The notes: a model not told the origin generated them from the letters alone. Shown: positions 26,469-36,589, counted from the stretch's first letter. The stretch: 64,000 bases of DNA from Pedobacter steynii (GCF_900103665.1 NZ_FNGY01000001.1:372001-436000), one strand, 5' to 3'. Numbers and translations are program-made.

Positions 26469-27389
26469 ATGAATATCCTTAATATTTTATCAGAACTTGA
26501 AAAAGTGGATGCAGAGCGCTATGAGCACTTAAGTCCACGTCGCAGTGCGATGAAAGACTTTTTCCATTGGGCAAAAAAAGTAACCCTGGTATCACTACCT
26601 TTAAATGCCGGTAACCTGTTTGGGCAAGCCTTTGGACAAAGCACTTCAAATTCCTCGGTGGACGCACTGAACCTACTGCTGACGGTAGAATACCTGTCCT
26701 TTAATTTTTACCAAAATGCTTTAGTCAAAACACCTGCCCTGATTCCGGATAGTGCCAAACCAGTTTTCAATATAATACAGGAACAGGAACAAGCGCACAT
26801 CAACCTGTTGATCAAAAAGATTCAGAGTTTAGGTGGCACACCAAGAGCTGCCATGCCTTATGAAGCGTTTGATTATACAAAGGTGAATGTCAATGTGAAT
26901 ACTAATTATGCGACTTTCCTTCGTACGGCGATGACCATCGAAGATTTTAGTGTAAGGGTTTATAAAGGTCAGGCAATAGTGTTGTTGGCAGAAAAAACAG
27001 TGTTGCAGTCTGTAGTCCAGATTCATACCATTCAGGCCCGCCACTCCGCTCAACTGCGCAAAATGGTCTATGATCAGCAAATTGCAAACCTTAAGAATTT
27101 AAGACCCTGGCCGAGCAACAGAAAGACAGATGCCGGTGTTGTTGACGATACGAACTACAATGATTCCACCGTAGGAACAGTCAGCGCGGTTTACTTCCGT
27201 GATGATGCAACCCTTGCGAATGCAGAGAATAAAATCATTCAGTCTGGACAGCAGCTGACAGGCTTAAATGGATTTAAAGAAATTACTCCCTCTGCAGCAG
27301 CAGAGTCTTTTGATGAATACCTGCAAACTGCCACAGTGAAGACAATAGCGAATACCATATATTTAAAAGATGGCTATAAATTCGGCTAA
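26469..27389 (+). CDS. Second ferritin-like protein with altered metal site
   Basis: A 306-residue protein. Residues 24-60 (SPRRSAMKDFFHWAKKVTLVSLPLNAGNLFG) form an atypical N-terminal segment without a clear cleavage site. Residues 62-200 are a ferritin-like bundle with Glu74, ExxH at 107-110 and Glu158. The last motif is IQARH, with Gln189 in place of the Glu of its neighbour. The C-terminal 100 residues (VGTVSAVYFRDDATLANAE...) are an extra domain I do not recognise. It sits between the first ferritin-like gene and SusC with short gaps, so all three are probably co-transcribed. Confidence 0.75.
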   Translation: MNILNILSELEKVDAERYEHLSPRRSAMKDFFHWAKKVTLVSLPLNAGNLFGQAFGQSTSNSSVDALNLLLTVEYLSFNFYQNALVKTPALIPDSAKPVFNIIQEQEQAHINLLIKKIQSLGGTPRAAMPYEAFDYTKVNVNVNTNYATFLRTAMTIEDFSVRVYKGQAIVLLAEKTVLQSVVQIHTIQARHSAQLRKMVYDQQIANLKNLRPWPSNRKTDAGVVDDTNYNDSTVGTVSAVYFRDDATLANAENKIIQSGQQLTGLNGFKEITPSAAAESFDEYLQTATVKTIANTIYLKDGYKFG

Positions 27390-27436
27390 ATTTACCGCCA
27401 GACCAACCATCTCTCTAAACCAAGAAAGGACCTAAA

Positions 27437-30400
27437 ATGAAACAAACCCTACTTATATTATGCTTACTATGCTTTTTTACGCGATTGCACGCACAAAATG
27501 TAATTACTGTAAAAGGAGTAGTAAGAGACGGGACTAACCAACCCATTCCAGGAGCAACGATCAGGGAAAAAGGAGGTAAAAATGCAGCTGTATCTTCAGG
27601 AAATGGTACTTATCAGATTAAAGTGCCAGGAAATGCCAGCCTTGAATTCAGGTTTATAGGCTCTAAAACTGTCGAAATTAAAGTAAATAACAGAACCAAT
27701 ATTGATGTCAGGTTAATTGACGATGCCAATAACCTGAATGAAGTAGTGGTTACCGGTTATGGCCAGGAGACAACCAGAGGTGGCCTTACCGGCTCTGTGT
27801 CTTCGATCAGCGGAACTGAACTTGCAAAAACACCAGTGCAGAATGTGGCACAAGCCCTACAGGGGCGTATCGCAGGTATGCAGGTAACGATGGGTAGCGG
27901 TGATCCGGGAGCAGCACCTTCCATTAAAATCAGAGGCGGAACCTCCATTACCCAAAGCAACGATCCATTATATGTGGTTGATGGTGTTCCACAGACTGAT
28001 GGACTTGCTTTTCTGGACCCAATGGATATAGAGTCCATTGACGTATTAAAGGATGCATCAGCTACGGCAATATATGGCGCACGTGGTGCGAATGGTGTGG
28101 TACTGGTTACCACTAAAAAGTTAAAGAGCGGAAAGACCACGATCAGTTACGATGGTTATGTGGGGGCAAGGGTGACCAGCCGTTATTTACCTGTTCTGAA
28201 TCCACTCCAATATGCACAGTATACTTACGAAAATTCTGCGCGTGATGCAGGCCGTTTAACCCGCTTTATATCCACCTTCGGTTCTTATGATTCTTTACAG
28301 ATCAATTATGGAAACAGACCGGGAATCAACTGGCAGGATGAGGTGCTTGGTAAGACCGTGATGAACCAATACCATAAGATCAGCATCAACGGGGGCTCCG
28401 ATGAGATCAGGTATAACCTGTTTTACTCTAAAAACAACAATGACGGACTTTTGCTGAATAGCGGTGCCAATAAAGACATTGCGAAACTTACGGTGGTTAA
28501 CAATATCGGTAAAAAAGCGGTGGTTACAGGGATCGTCAATTATTCTAATCAGGCAATTTATGGAACCGGAGGTACACAGACAGGAGGAAATGCAAGGCTG
28601 AGTTTTTTACAGACTTTACTGCAATACAGGCCGGTAAACAGCAAAAGGAATGATGATTTTGATTTATTGGACGATGTTGTCGATGCTTTTGACAATCAGG
28701 GAAGCCCCGCATTTCAAAGCCCCTTGATTGCCTTGAATTCGCGAAAGATGCAGCAATCTGTTAAAAGTCTGAACGCGAGCGCAACGGTCAAATACAATCT
28801 TTTCAAAAAGCTTACTTACAACGGTTTGCTGAGTTATAGCAGTCAGACGGATAAGCAAAAGATATTTATTGATGCAACGAATATCCAGGCCATACGTGCC
28901 GGTGGACCAAATGGGAGCATCAGTGATATCCTGACCAACCGCTTATCTTATAATAATGTAATTACCTATGCCAATACCTTTGCAAAAGACCATAAAATGG
29001 ATGTCTCACTGGGACAAGAATACATTTATAACTATCTGGAGCGGTTTGCAGCTAGTGCAAGTGGTTTCCCTGTAGTTAATAATGGATTTGATGATCTTGG
29101 TGCCGGAACCATTCCCGGTTTCCCATCATCCTATGCAGAAGATGATAAACTGTTGTCATTCTTTGCCCGGGGAAATTATGGCTATAAAGGACGGTACCTT
29201 TTGAGTGCTTCCCTCAGAAGAGACGGTTCTTCAAAGTTTGGATCAGAGAACGTGTTTGGCTATTTTCCATCTGCTGCTGTGGCCTGGAGAATCATTCAGG
29301 AACCTTTTATGCACAAGATTAAAATGATCTCAGATTTAAAATTACGTGTAAGTTATGGTAGTTCAGGTAATAACCGTATCGCAAATTATGCAGCCCTAAG
29401 TTCATTTGTGACAGGTAACTATGCGCTCAATAACCAGATCGTGAGCTCTGTTTATCAGTCATACCTTGCCAATCCTTTTTTAAAATGGGAAACGGTGGTA
29501 CAAAGGAACATAGGTTTAGATCTTGGTTTTTTCAGGCAAAGGTTAACACTGACCACAGATGTGTACGATAACCGCTCAAAAGATCTGCTCTACAATACCC
29601 GTATTCCGGCAAGTTCAGGCTTTAGTACCCAACTTCAGAACATTGGCGAAACCTCCAGTAAAGGTGTGGAGTTTACCTTAAACAGTGTCAACGTAAAAAA
29701 TGATCAGTTCTCCTGGAACACCAGTCTGAATATTGCCTTCAGCAGAACAAAAGTGATTAAACTGAGCAATGAGGAGAATTCTCTATTGGTCAGCAGTTAT
29801 AACAGTGCATTCAATGATTACATCTTGCAGGTAGGGCAGCCGGTAGGTATGATGTACGGTTACATCAGTGATGGGCTTTACCAGGTAAACGATTTCAATT
29901 ACAATCCGGCCACGAATGCCTATAGCCTGAAACCAGGTATCGTCAATAATGGAAATGTGGTTCAGCCGGGTTTTGCAAAATACAAAGATCTGAGTGGGCC
30001 ACAGGGTACACCAGATGGTTTGATCAATGACTATGACCGTACGGTTATCGGCAATGCCAATCCTAAATTTTCAGGAGGGGTTAACAATACCTTTAGTTAT
30101 AAAGGTCTCGACTTGAGTGTATTCCTTGATTTTACTTATGGCAATGACATCTATAACGCGAATATCCAGAACAACCTGGCAGCTTCCGGAGACTATAACA
30201 GCAACCTGGCATTTCAGGCCAACCGCTGGACAAATGTGAATGCTGCAGGCCAGTTGGTGACGAGTCCGGTAGAACTCGAAGCCTTAAACAGGGGTAAAAA
30301 TACAATCGCTTCGATTACCGGAACAACAGCAGGCCGTTTAACCAGTTATGCAATAGAAGATGGCTCATTCCTGAGGATCAACAACATCAGCCTGGGATAT

Positions 30401-30604
30401 ACGCTGCCAAAGAAATGGCTGGATAAAATAAAGGTTAAGAACGCCCGTATTTATTTTACCGCTTACAACTTGCATGTGTTTACCAAATATTCCGGCTACG
30501 ATCCGGAAGTGAGTGTCATCAATAACCCATTAACGCCTGGCGTTGATTTCAGTGCCTATCCGCGCGGAAAATCTTACGTTGCCGGTTTAAATTTATCGCT
30601 TTAA
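27437..30604 (+). CDS. SusC-like TonB-dependent outer-membrane receptor (GAG locus)
   Basis: A 1055-residue protein with a signal peptide (TRLHAQ). The regulatory-like domain (TVKGVVRDGTNQPIPGATIREKG) is at about 22-95. The plug at about 105-235 has IKIRGGTSITQSNDPLYVVDGVP and SIDVLKDASATAIYGARGANGVVLVTTK. The beta-barrel ends SYVAGLNLSL. It should import sulfated glycosaminoglycan oligosaccharides captured by the SusD encoded 11 bp downstream. The gene order from ferritin-like genes through lyase and regulator suggests one long operon. Confidence 0.95.
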   Translation: MKQTLLILCLLCFFTRLHAQNVITVKGVVRDGTNQPIPGATIREKGGKNAAVSSGNGTYQIKVPGNASLEFRFIGSKTVEIKVNNRTNIDVRLIDDANNLNEVVVTGYGQETTRGGLTGSVSSISGTELAKTPVQNVAQALQGRIAGMQVTMGSGDPGAAPSIKIRGGTSITQSNDPLYVVDGVPQTDGLAFLDPMDIESIDVLKDASATAIYGARGANGVVLVTTKKLKSGKTTISYDGYVGARVTSRYLPVLNPLQYAQYTYENSARDAGRLTRFISTFGSYDSLQINYGNRPGINWQDEVLGKTVMNQYHKISINGGSDEIRYNLFYSKNNNDGLLLNSGANKDIAKLTVVNNIGKKAVVTGIVNYSNQAIYGTGGTQTGGNARLSFLQTLLQYRPVNSKRNDDFDLLDDVVDAFDNQGSPAFQSPLIALNSRKMQQSVKSLNASATVKYNLFKKLTYNGLLSYSSQTDKQKIFIDATNIQAIRAGGPNGSISDILTNRLSYNNVITYANTFAKDHKMDVSLGQEYIYNYLERFAASASGFPVVNNGFDDLGAGTIPGFPSSYAEDDKLLSFFARGNYGYKGRYLLSASLRRDGSSKFGSENVFGYFPSAAVAWRIIQEPFMHKIKMISDLKLRVSYGSSGNNRIANYAALSSFVTGNYALNNQIVSSVYQSYLANPFLKWETVVQRNIGLDLGFFRQRLTLTTDVYDNRSKDLLYNTRIPASSGFSTQLQNIGETSSKGVEFTLNSVNVKNDQFSWNTSLNIAFSRTKVIKLSNEENSLLVSSYNSAFNDYILQVGQPVGMMYGYISDGLYQVNDFNYNPATNAYSLKPGIVNNGNVVQPGFAKYKDLSGPQGTPDGLINDYDRTVIGNANPKFSGGVNNTFSYKGLDLSVFLDFTYGNDIYNANIQNNLAASGDYNSNLAFQANRWTNVNAAGQLVTSPVELEALNRGKNTIASITGTTAGRLTSYAIEDGSFLRINNISLGYTLPKKWLDKIKVKNARIYFTAYNLHVFTKYSGYDPEVSVINNPLTPGVDFSAYPRGKSYVAGLNLSL

Positions 30605-30615
30605 CAGATCTCAAA

Positions 30616-32481
30616 ATGAAACATACTTATTTAAATATCGGAAAAATCGTACTTGTTGGGCTAATCAGTATCACTCCATTTTTTTCCTGTAAGAAAGCGG
30701 TAGAGACGAGTCCATATTCCTCATTTGCATCCGCTAATTTTTTTCAATCGGTGAACGAAGCTTATGCGGCTACACTGGGCATTTACGAAACGATGAAAAG
30801 CCCGAATACCTATGCATGGTATATCCCATTGGTTTATGATGCGGATACGGATGTGGAATTCTTATCTCCTGGAAATACGGTGAACGATTTCAGGGAGGTT
30901 TCCCATTATTACTATTTAGCAGGAAACTCTTATTTCTATGGGACCTGGTCTACCTTATACAATGGGATTGACCGGGCCAACATTGTCATTGAACGCATCG
31001 GGAAAATGGACTTGTACACAGGAGGGACCCCTGCACAAAAAGCAGACTTAAACCGAATGCTGGGAGAAGCTAAATTTTTGCGTGGTTTTTATTATTCAGA
31101 ACTGATTCGACTTTGGGGGGATGTACCTTTTAAAACGAAGAGTACTGCTGCGGGGGATGAGATGAGATTGCCTTTGACTGATCGCTATATAATTTATAAT
31201 CAAGTTATTAAAGATATGCAAGAGGCTGTCGAGGTTTTGCCGCAAACTTTGGCAAACGACGAGCGGATTAATAAGTTTGGTGCCAAAGCGATGTTGGCCC
31301 GGATCGCACTGTTCGCGGGGGGATATAGTTTAAGATCCGATGGTACCATGAAGCAGGAAGCTGACTACAAAAAATACTATCAGATTGCTCAAACACAGGT
31401 GAATGATGTGATTTCTTCCGGTCTTTACCAGTTGAATCCAAGCTATAGCCAGGTTTTTAAAAATCAATCCCAACAGGTTTTTGAACCGAAAGAAAGTCTG
31501 TTTGAAGCTTCATTTTATACTCCTGCTGTAACGACAACGAGTAATTCCAGCATTGGGACATTTAATGCGCCATTAACTGCTAATGGCCTTTATGGAAGTA
31601 CATTGAACAGAACTTTTGTTCCGGCCTCGTTCTATACCAGTTTCCAGGATGGCGATTTGCGACGTGATTTTTCTGTTGCAAGATACAGCCTCGATGTCAA
31701 TGGAAACAGAGTTCCATTGTTAACCGCCAGACAGGATGAACAATGGACGCCGGGGAAATGGAGCAGAGAGTATCAAAAGAATTCGGCATTGGAAAAAAGT
31801 TACACCAATATAAATTATGTGGCTATGCGTTATGCTGATGTACTATTGATGAAGGCTGAAATAGAAAATGAGTTAAACGGGGGGCCAACAGCTGCTGCCT
31901 ATGATGCCATAAATGCAGTTAGAAGAAGGGCTTTTGGTACGACTACAGCTGGAAGTGGAATCAGTATTGCACTTGGAGCCGGCGGAACAGGATATACCGC
32001 TGCTACCACGATCAGTATCACTGGCACAGGAACAGATGCTTATGCAGTTCCTACCATTGTCTCAGGAAAAATTACTGCAATCACGATCCTCAATGCCGGT
32101 GGTGGTTACATTGCAGCACCTACCGTGGTTATTAACGGTCCTGGAACCGGGGCAACGGCAACGGCGACCTTATTGCCTAAAAAGAACAATCAGGATGTAG
32201 ATTTACCTTCAGGACTGGGGCAGGATGCTTTTCTGAAAAGCATACAAAACGAGAGGGCATGGGAGCTTTGTTTTGAAGGCATGCGCCGTGCAGATTTAAT
32301 CAGGTGGAACTTGTTGGGTGATAAAATCAAAGCTACCCAGGATGCTGTAAAAGCTATTCGCGCATTATACGGATATGAAGCGAATACGAATTTTGTGAAA
32401 GGAAAACATGAATTGTATCCTATTCCACAAAATGAGATAGATGTAAATAAGAACATCACCAGACAAAACCCTGGTTTTTAG
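30616..32481 (+). CDS. SusD-like lipoprotein with inserted glycine-rich repeat domain
   Basis: A 621-residue lipoprotein (lipobox FFSCKKA). It has typical SusD features: MLGEAKFLRGFYYSELIRLWGDVPF, MRYADVLLMKAEIENELN, INAVRRRAFG, the hallmark NERAWELCFEGMRRADLIRWNL, and the C-terminal HELYPIPQNEIDVN. Unusually, about 80 residues (roughly 442-525) are inserted between AVRRRAFG and the DLP..GLGQDAFL segment, where most family members have a short loop. The insert holds two copies of a GGxGYxxxxT / GTGxxAxAxxxxGKI unit. This SusD would bind heparan-type oligosaccharides with the SusC partner. Confidence 0.92.
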   Translation: MKHTYLNIGKIVLVGLISITPFFSCKKAVETSPYSSFASANFFQSVNEAYAATLGIYETMKSPNTYAWYIPLVYDADTDVEFLSPGNTVNDFREVSHYYYLAGNSYFYGTWSTLYNGIDRANIVIERIGKMDLYTGGTPAQKADLNRMLGEAKFLRGFYYSELIRLWGDVPFKTKSTAAGDEMRLPLTDRYIIYNQVIKDMQEAVEVLPQTLANDERINKFGAKAMLARIALFAGGYSLRSDGTMKQEADYKKYYQIAQTQVNDVISSGLYQLNPSYSQVFKNQSQQVFEPKESLFEASFYTPAVTTTSNSSIGTFNAPLTANGLYGSTLNRTFVPASFYTSFQDGDLRRDFSVARYSLDVNGNRVPLLTARQDEQWTPGKWSREYQKNSALEKSYTNINYVAMRYADVLLMKAEIENELNGGPTAAAYDAINAVRRRAFGTTTAGSGISIALGAGGTGYTAATTISITGTGTDAYAVPTIVSGKITAITILNAGGGYIAAPTVVINGPGTGATATATLLPKKNNQDVDLPSGLGQDAFLKSIQNERAWELCFEGMRRADLIRWNLLGDKIKATQDAVKAIRALYGYEANTNFVKGKHELYPIPQNEIDVNKNITRQNPGF

Positions 32482-32505
32482 AGAAACTTGTAAATGATTA
32501 AGGAA

Positions 32506-33867
32506 ATGAAATACCATATCATTGCGCTGCTTTGCTGTTTGGTTGGAGTAGTAAATGCCCAAACCACTAATAAACCGAACATACTGATCATCCTTACCGA
32601 TCAGCAGACAGCAGATGCGATGAGCGCTGCAGGTAACAAAGACCTCCATACGCCAGCTATGGATAAGCTGGCTGCAAATGGAGTAAGATTTACCAAAGCA
32701 TATTGTGCCCAACCACTTTGCACACCTTCCAGGACCTCAATTTTTAGTGGTAAAATGCCTTTTGAGACTGGTTTCGTGGGCAACACGCAGGAAAGGGATG
32801 GACAATGGCCGGATAGTCTGCTCATGATGGGAAAGATCTTTCAAAATGGAGGATACAAAACCGGATATGTTGGGAAATGGCACCTTCCCGTCCCTAATGG
32901 AAAGGTTAGCCAACATGGTTTTGAATACATTCAGAATACTAATTTTTTAGATTATAATGATGGTGCAACACCTGCTTATTGTGCGAGATTTATAAAAGAA
33001 AATAAGGATAAGCCTTTTCTGTTGGTAGCCTCATTTTTAAACCCACACGACATCTGTGAATGGGCCCGGGGCGAAGACTTAAAAATGGATGTGCTGGAAG
33101 AAGCTCCTCCTGTAGCACAATGTCCGGAATTGCCAGCGAACTGGAATATTCCGGCCAACGAGCCCGAGGTTTTGAGGGAGCAGCAGAAAGTAAGCGCAAG
33201 AACCTATCCAACAGTAGGCTGGAATGCAGATCAATGGCGAAAATACCGCTGGGCATACAACCGCCTGGTAGAGAAAGTGGATAAATACATTGAAATGGTG
33301 CTCGGGTCTTTAAAAAAGTATAACGTAGAAAAAAACACCATCATCATTTTTACGGCAGATCATGGAGATGGTTATGCGGGCCATAGCTGGAATCAGAAAC
33401 AGGTGCTCTATGAAGAGGCTGCTAAGGTTCCTTTCATTATCTCTAAAATAGGAGATTGGGCAGCACGTACCGACAGTATGTTGGTATGTAATGGAATTGA
33501 TATCATTCCGACCATCTGTGGTTTTGCAGAGCTGAAGAAGCCAGCCTATTTAAAGGGAGCAGATCTTGCCAAACGGATTTCCAGCCCGGCTGTAAACCTG
33601 AGGGATACGCTGGTGATTGAAACTGATTTTGCAGACAACGAAAATCTTTTGGGGATCAGCGGCAGAGCTGTGATTACCAAAGATTTTAAATACATCGTTT
33701 ACAATAAAGGTAAGCTCAAAGAACAGCTGTTCGATCTGGATAAAGATCCTGGCGAAATGGACAACCTTTCAGTTAATCCGAAATACCGGAAAAAACTGGC
33801 CGCGATCCGTAGTTGCCTGAAGCAGTGGTGCATCAGCAATGGTGATAAATTTACTTCCGGATTATGA
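32506..33867 (+). CDS. Secreted S1-type sulfatase
   Basis: A 453-residue enzyme from ATG 32506, chosen for the AAGGA 4 bp before it and the immediate signal peptide (IIALLCCLVGVVNAQ); an ATG at 32494 is the alternative. The formylglycine motif CTPSR is complete (Cys72). Metal-site elements ILTDQQ and FTADHGDGYAGH, and GYKTGYVGKWHL and NPHDI, are as in S1 sulfatases. It needs a formylglycine-generating or anaerobic maturase not encoded in the window. It removes sulfate from the saccharide; 2-O, 6-O or N position cannot be decided. Its stop overlaps the next start by 4 bp (ATGA). Confidence 0.92.
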   Translation: MKYHIIALLCCLVGVVNAQTTNKPNILIILTDQQTADAMSAAGNKDLHTPAMDKLAANGVRFTKAYCAQPLCTPSRTSIFSGKMPFETGFVGNTQERDGQWPDSLLMMGKIFQNGGYKTGYVGKWHLPVPNGKVSQHGFEYIQNTNFLDYNDGATPAYCARFIKENKDKPFLLVASFLNPHDICEWARGEDLKMDVLEEAPPVAQCPELPANWNIPANEPEVLREQQKVSARTYPTVGWNADQWRKYRWAYNRLVEKVDKYIEMVLGSLKKYNVEKNTIIIFTADHGDGYAGHSWNQKQVLYEEAAKVPFIISKIGDWAARTDSMLVCNGIDIIPTICGFAELKKPAYLKGADLAKRISSPAVNLRDTLVIETDFADNENLLGISGRAVITKDFKYIVYNKGKLKEQLFDLDKDPGEMDNLSVNPKYRKKLAAIRSCLKQWCISNGDKFTSGL

Positions 33868-36554
33868 GAAGATTATGGACTCTTTTACTCTGCCTGACAG
33901 CCATTCAGAGCCTGGCTCAGCATCAACCGGCAATCATTACATTAACGGCCGAAAAACTTCATGCCCGTGTGCGTGAATGGCCGTATCCGGCAAATGGAAT
34001 CACTGTGCCAACGAATGCCCCGGCATTATTATGGCCGGCAACAAATGGAAAAACAGCAGTACTCCCTATGGAAAGTGGCAGTGCAGTGCCGGAAGATCCG
34101 AATATTGGAAATGTACTTTATAAAGTAATGCTGTCCACAGACCGGGATTTTAAAAAAGAAGTGATCAGCAGTGCGGCACAGCGTTGGGCCGTATATCCGC
34201 TGCATCAAGCACTTAAACCTGGCAGATGGTTTTGGAAATATGCTTATTCCCTTAAAGGAGTTGTAAAGTGGAGCTGGTCGGAAACTTATGATTTTGTGGT
34301 CAGTGCCCGATACGCCAATGCAAAAGTATCACCTCCGGTAAGTACAGTGTTAAAGCGAAATGAAGGTGCACATCCGCTGCTCTGGAACATGAATAGCAGG
34401 GGGGAGGATTTCTACCGCAACAACCTGCAAAATCCGGAAGCTAAAATTTTTATCGCTTTTGCTGAAAAACTGATGTTAGCACCCTTACCCGAAGAAAAGC
34501 CACAAAGGATAATTGATACCACCGGGAAGACTGCCCTTGAAAAGAAAATTATCGTTGAACGGATGTACCATGGATTCGGCGATGCAGTCGGAACACCTGT
34601 GCGGAACCTGTGCATTGCCTATCAGTTAACGAAAGATACCCGTTTTATCCTGGATGCCAAACGCAGGGCGCTGAACCTTGCGAATATGGATCCGAATGGT
34701 TTAGCTACAGGAGATGACTTTACCGGTGGAGCAGTTTTGGAAGCTCTGGGCTGGTTTTATGACGCAGGATATCAGCTCTTAACTCCACAAGAAAAAGACC
34801 TGTTTGTAAAGGTAATTACCCTGAGGGCCAAAAGGGTATATGACCATCTGCCCAATCGTTTTGAATTGCATGTGAGCGACAATCATGTCTGGCAGATTAC
34901 CCTGAGAAACCTGGCCATTGCTACCGTTGCTGTCATCAACGATGTACCGGAAGCTAAAGAATGGCTAAGCTATATGTATGAAGTATGGTCTGCAAGATTC
35001 CCTGTTCTGGGGACCACCGATGGGGGCTGGCATGAAGGAAACGGATATTTCAGGGTTAACTTTAAATCTGTTATTTACCTGTCGCAGATGTTCGGCGATT
35101 TTACTGGAGTGAATTATTTCAATCTTCCCTGGATGCAGAACCTGCCGTATTACCTGTTGTATACACATCCCAACGGTGCCGCTTCTACAGCGATCGGGGA
35201 CATGTGGGAGAATATTCCCTACATTGTAAACGGGGAAGCCTGGTTTGCAGAAGCACTGAGTTTCAAGCTAAATAACCCTTACCTGAATGCTTATGTAAAC
35301 CGGATAAAATCAGATCAGCCGGAATTATTCAAAGGAACAGACGATTACCTGTTGTTCCGTTTGTTGAATTACACACCAGACCGTAAATCTCCGGAAAAGT
35401 CTTTCGCCGACCTGCCTAAAACACGTCTTTTTAAAGATGTAGGTGTTGCTGCCATGCACGAAGACCTTTCGCATGCGGATAATAGCCTGAGCAGTTACCT
35501 GATGAGTAGCCCCTTTGGATCTTCTGGTCACGGGCATGCGTCACAAAACGCATTTACCATCAATTACAAGGGGAAGGTCGTTTTTGGAGGTAGTGGGTAT
35601 TACAGCAATTTCAGCGATAAGCACAATCTGCTGTATTACAGAAATTCCAAAGCTTATTGTACCATTCTTGCAGATAGTTTAAGTCAGAAAATAGGCGAGG
35701 AAGGCTATGGCTGGATCCCACGCGCATTATCAGGCCAGCACATTCAATATGCCTTAGGTGATGCCGGTAATGCTTATGGTGACATCAGGAGTGAGTTTTG
35801 GTTGAACCGCTTTAAACAGCTTAATCTTCAACCCGGTAAAGACAATGGTTATGGTGATGCAGGAGTGACCTGCTACCGCAGGCACATGCTTCAGCTGGAG
35901 GGCGGTTATATCGTAATATATGATGAACTTGAAGCAAAAAAGCCGGTCAAATGGACCAGCCAGTTCCACACGCCTTACAGTAAGATCGAGGGTCAGGAGA
36001 TCGAAAATGCCAGCAGACAGGATTTTCTGGTGAAGAATGAAGATGTAATTGCTGCGGCTACTATTTTTGCCTGCAATCCGATCCGGATGACTATACATGA
36101 TCAATTCTATGAGCCAGCATTGAACTGGAATAAGGTTACTGATGATAAAGGAAACATAAAGGATTTTAAAAATCAATGGCATGCCGGAATTACCTCTTTA
36201 CCTCAGCAAAGGTTTCGCTTCCTGACCATTATTCAGATTAAGGATGGAAAAGCCGGACTCCTGAAAACTATTGCGGATAAAGACAACAATTGCCACCTTA
36301 AGATCGGGAACTGGGAAATACTGGCGCAATTAGACGGAACAAAGCCTGCGGCTTTGCAGGTCATTGGGCAGGAGGCAAAAGCATTGTTCAGTTATGGAAA
36401 GCTACCGATCCGTTTTCAGGGTAAAACGTACACCAGGAAGACTAGTGGAAGCTCGGTTTTACTGGAGGTTTCGAATGGGAAGTTAAATAGCCAGGAGGCG
36501 ACAGACGAGTTGCCCGATGTAGCAAAGTACGATAAAATTAAGAAAACCCCTTAG
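33864..36554 (+). CDS. DUF4962 + heparinase II/III-like polysaccharide lyase
   Basis: An 896-residue secreted protein (signal MRRLWTLLLCLTAIQSLAQ). Residues about 30-150 are a fibronectin-like region (GNVLYKVMLSTDRDFKK..W.WKYAYS), then a DUF4962-type toroid with SDNHVWQ and TDGGWHEGNGYFRVNFKS, and from about 520 a heparinase II/III beta-sandwich with FGSSGHGHASQNAFTINYKGKVVFGGSGYYSN. The architecture recalls heparinase II (PL21) and PL33-like lyases. The His and Tyr residues in those motifs are the likely catalytic groups. Translationally coupled to the sulfatase gene. The exact family and linkage specificity are not settled. Confidence 0.8.
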   Translation: MRRLWTLLLCLTAIQSLAQHQPAIITLTAEKLHARVREWPYPANGITVPTNAPALLWPATNGKTAVLPMESGSAVPEDPNIGNVLYKVMLSTDRDFKKEVISSAAQRWAVYPLHQALKPGRWFWKYAYSLKGVVKWSWSETYDFVVSARYANAKVSPPVSTVLKRNEGAHPLLWNMNSRGEDFYRNNLQNPEAKIFIAFAEKLMLAPLPEEKPQRIIDTTGKTALEKKIIVERMYHGFGDAVGTPVRNLCIAYQLTKDTRFILDAKRRALNLANMDPNGLATGDDFTGGAVLEALGWFYDAGYQLLTPQEKDLFVKVITLRAKRVYDHLPNRFELHVSDNHVWQITLRNLAIATVAVINDVPEAKEWLSYMYEVWSARFPVLGTTDGGWHEGNGYFRVNFKSVIYLSQMFGDFTGVNYFNLPWMQNLPYYLLYTHPNGAASTAIGDMWENIPYIVNGEAWFAEALSFKLNNPYLNAYVNRIKSDQPELFKGTDDYLLFRLLNYTPDRKSPEKSFADLPKTRLFKDVGVAAMHEDLSHADNSLSSYLMSSPFGSSGHGHASQNAFTINYKGKVVFGGSGYYSNFSDKHNLLYYRNSKAYCTILADSLSQKIGEEGYGWIPRALSGQHIQYALGDAGNAYGDIRSEFWLNRFKQLNLQPGKDNGYGDAGVTCYRRHMLQLEGGYIVIYDELEAKKPVKWTSQFHTPYSKIEGQEIENASRQDFLVKNEDVIAAATIFACNPIRMTIHDQFYEPALNWNKVTDDKGNIKDFKNQWHAGITSLPQQRFRFLTIIQIKDGKAGLLKTIADKDNNCHLKIGNWEILAQLDGTKPAALQVIGQEAKALFSYGKLPIRFQGKTYTRKTSGSSVLLEVSNGKLNSQEATDELPDVAKYDKIKKTP

Positions 36555-36589
36555 AAACATTAACTTTATACTTGCTTAGTCTAAACCAA

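Noticed and set aside
31913..32200. 95-residue ORF overlapping the SusD insert
   Set aside because: A frame-shifted reading of the glycine-rich repeat, with no start signal.
35754..36182. 142-residue ORF antisense to the DUF4962 lyase
   Set aside because: No family resemblance; the plus-strand lyase frame is continuous and has conserved motifs here.
36572..36589. TTG 36572 as start of the hybrid regulator
   Set aside because: An ATG follows in frame at 36590 and the extra six residues are not needed for the signal anchor.
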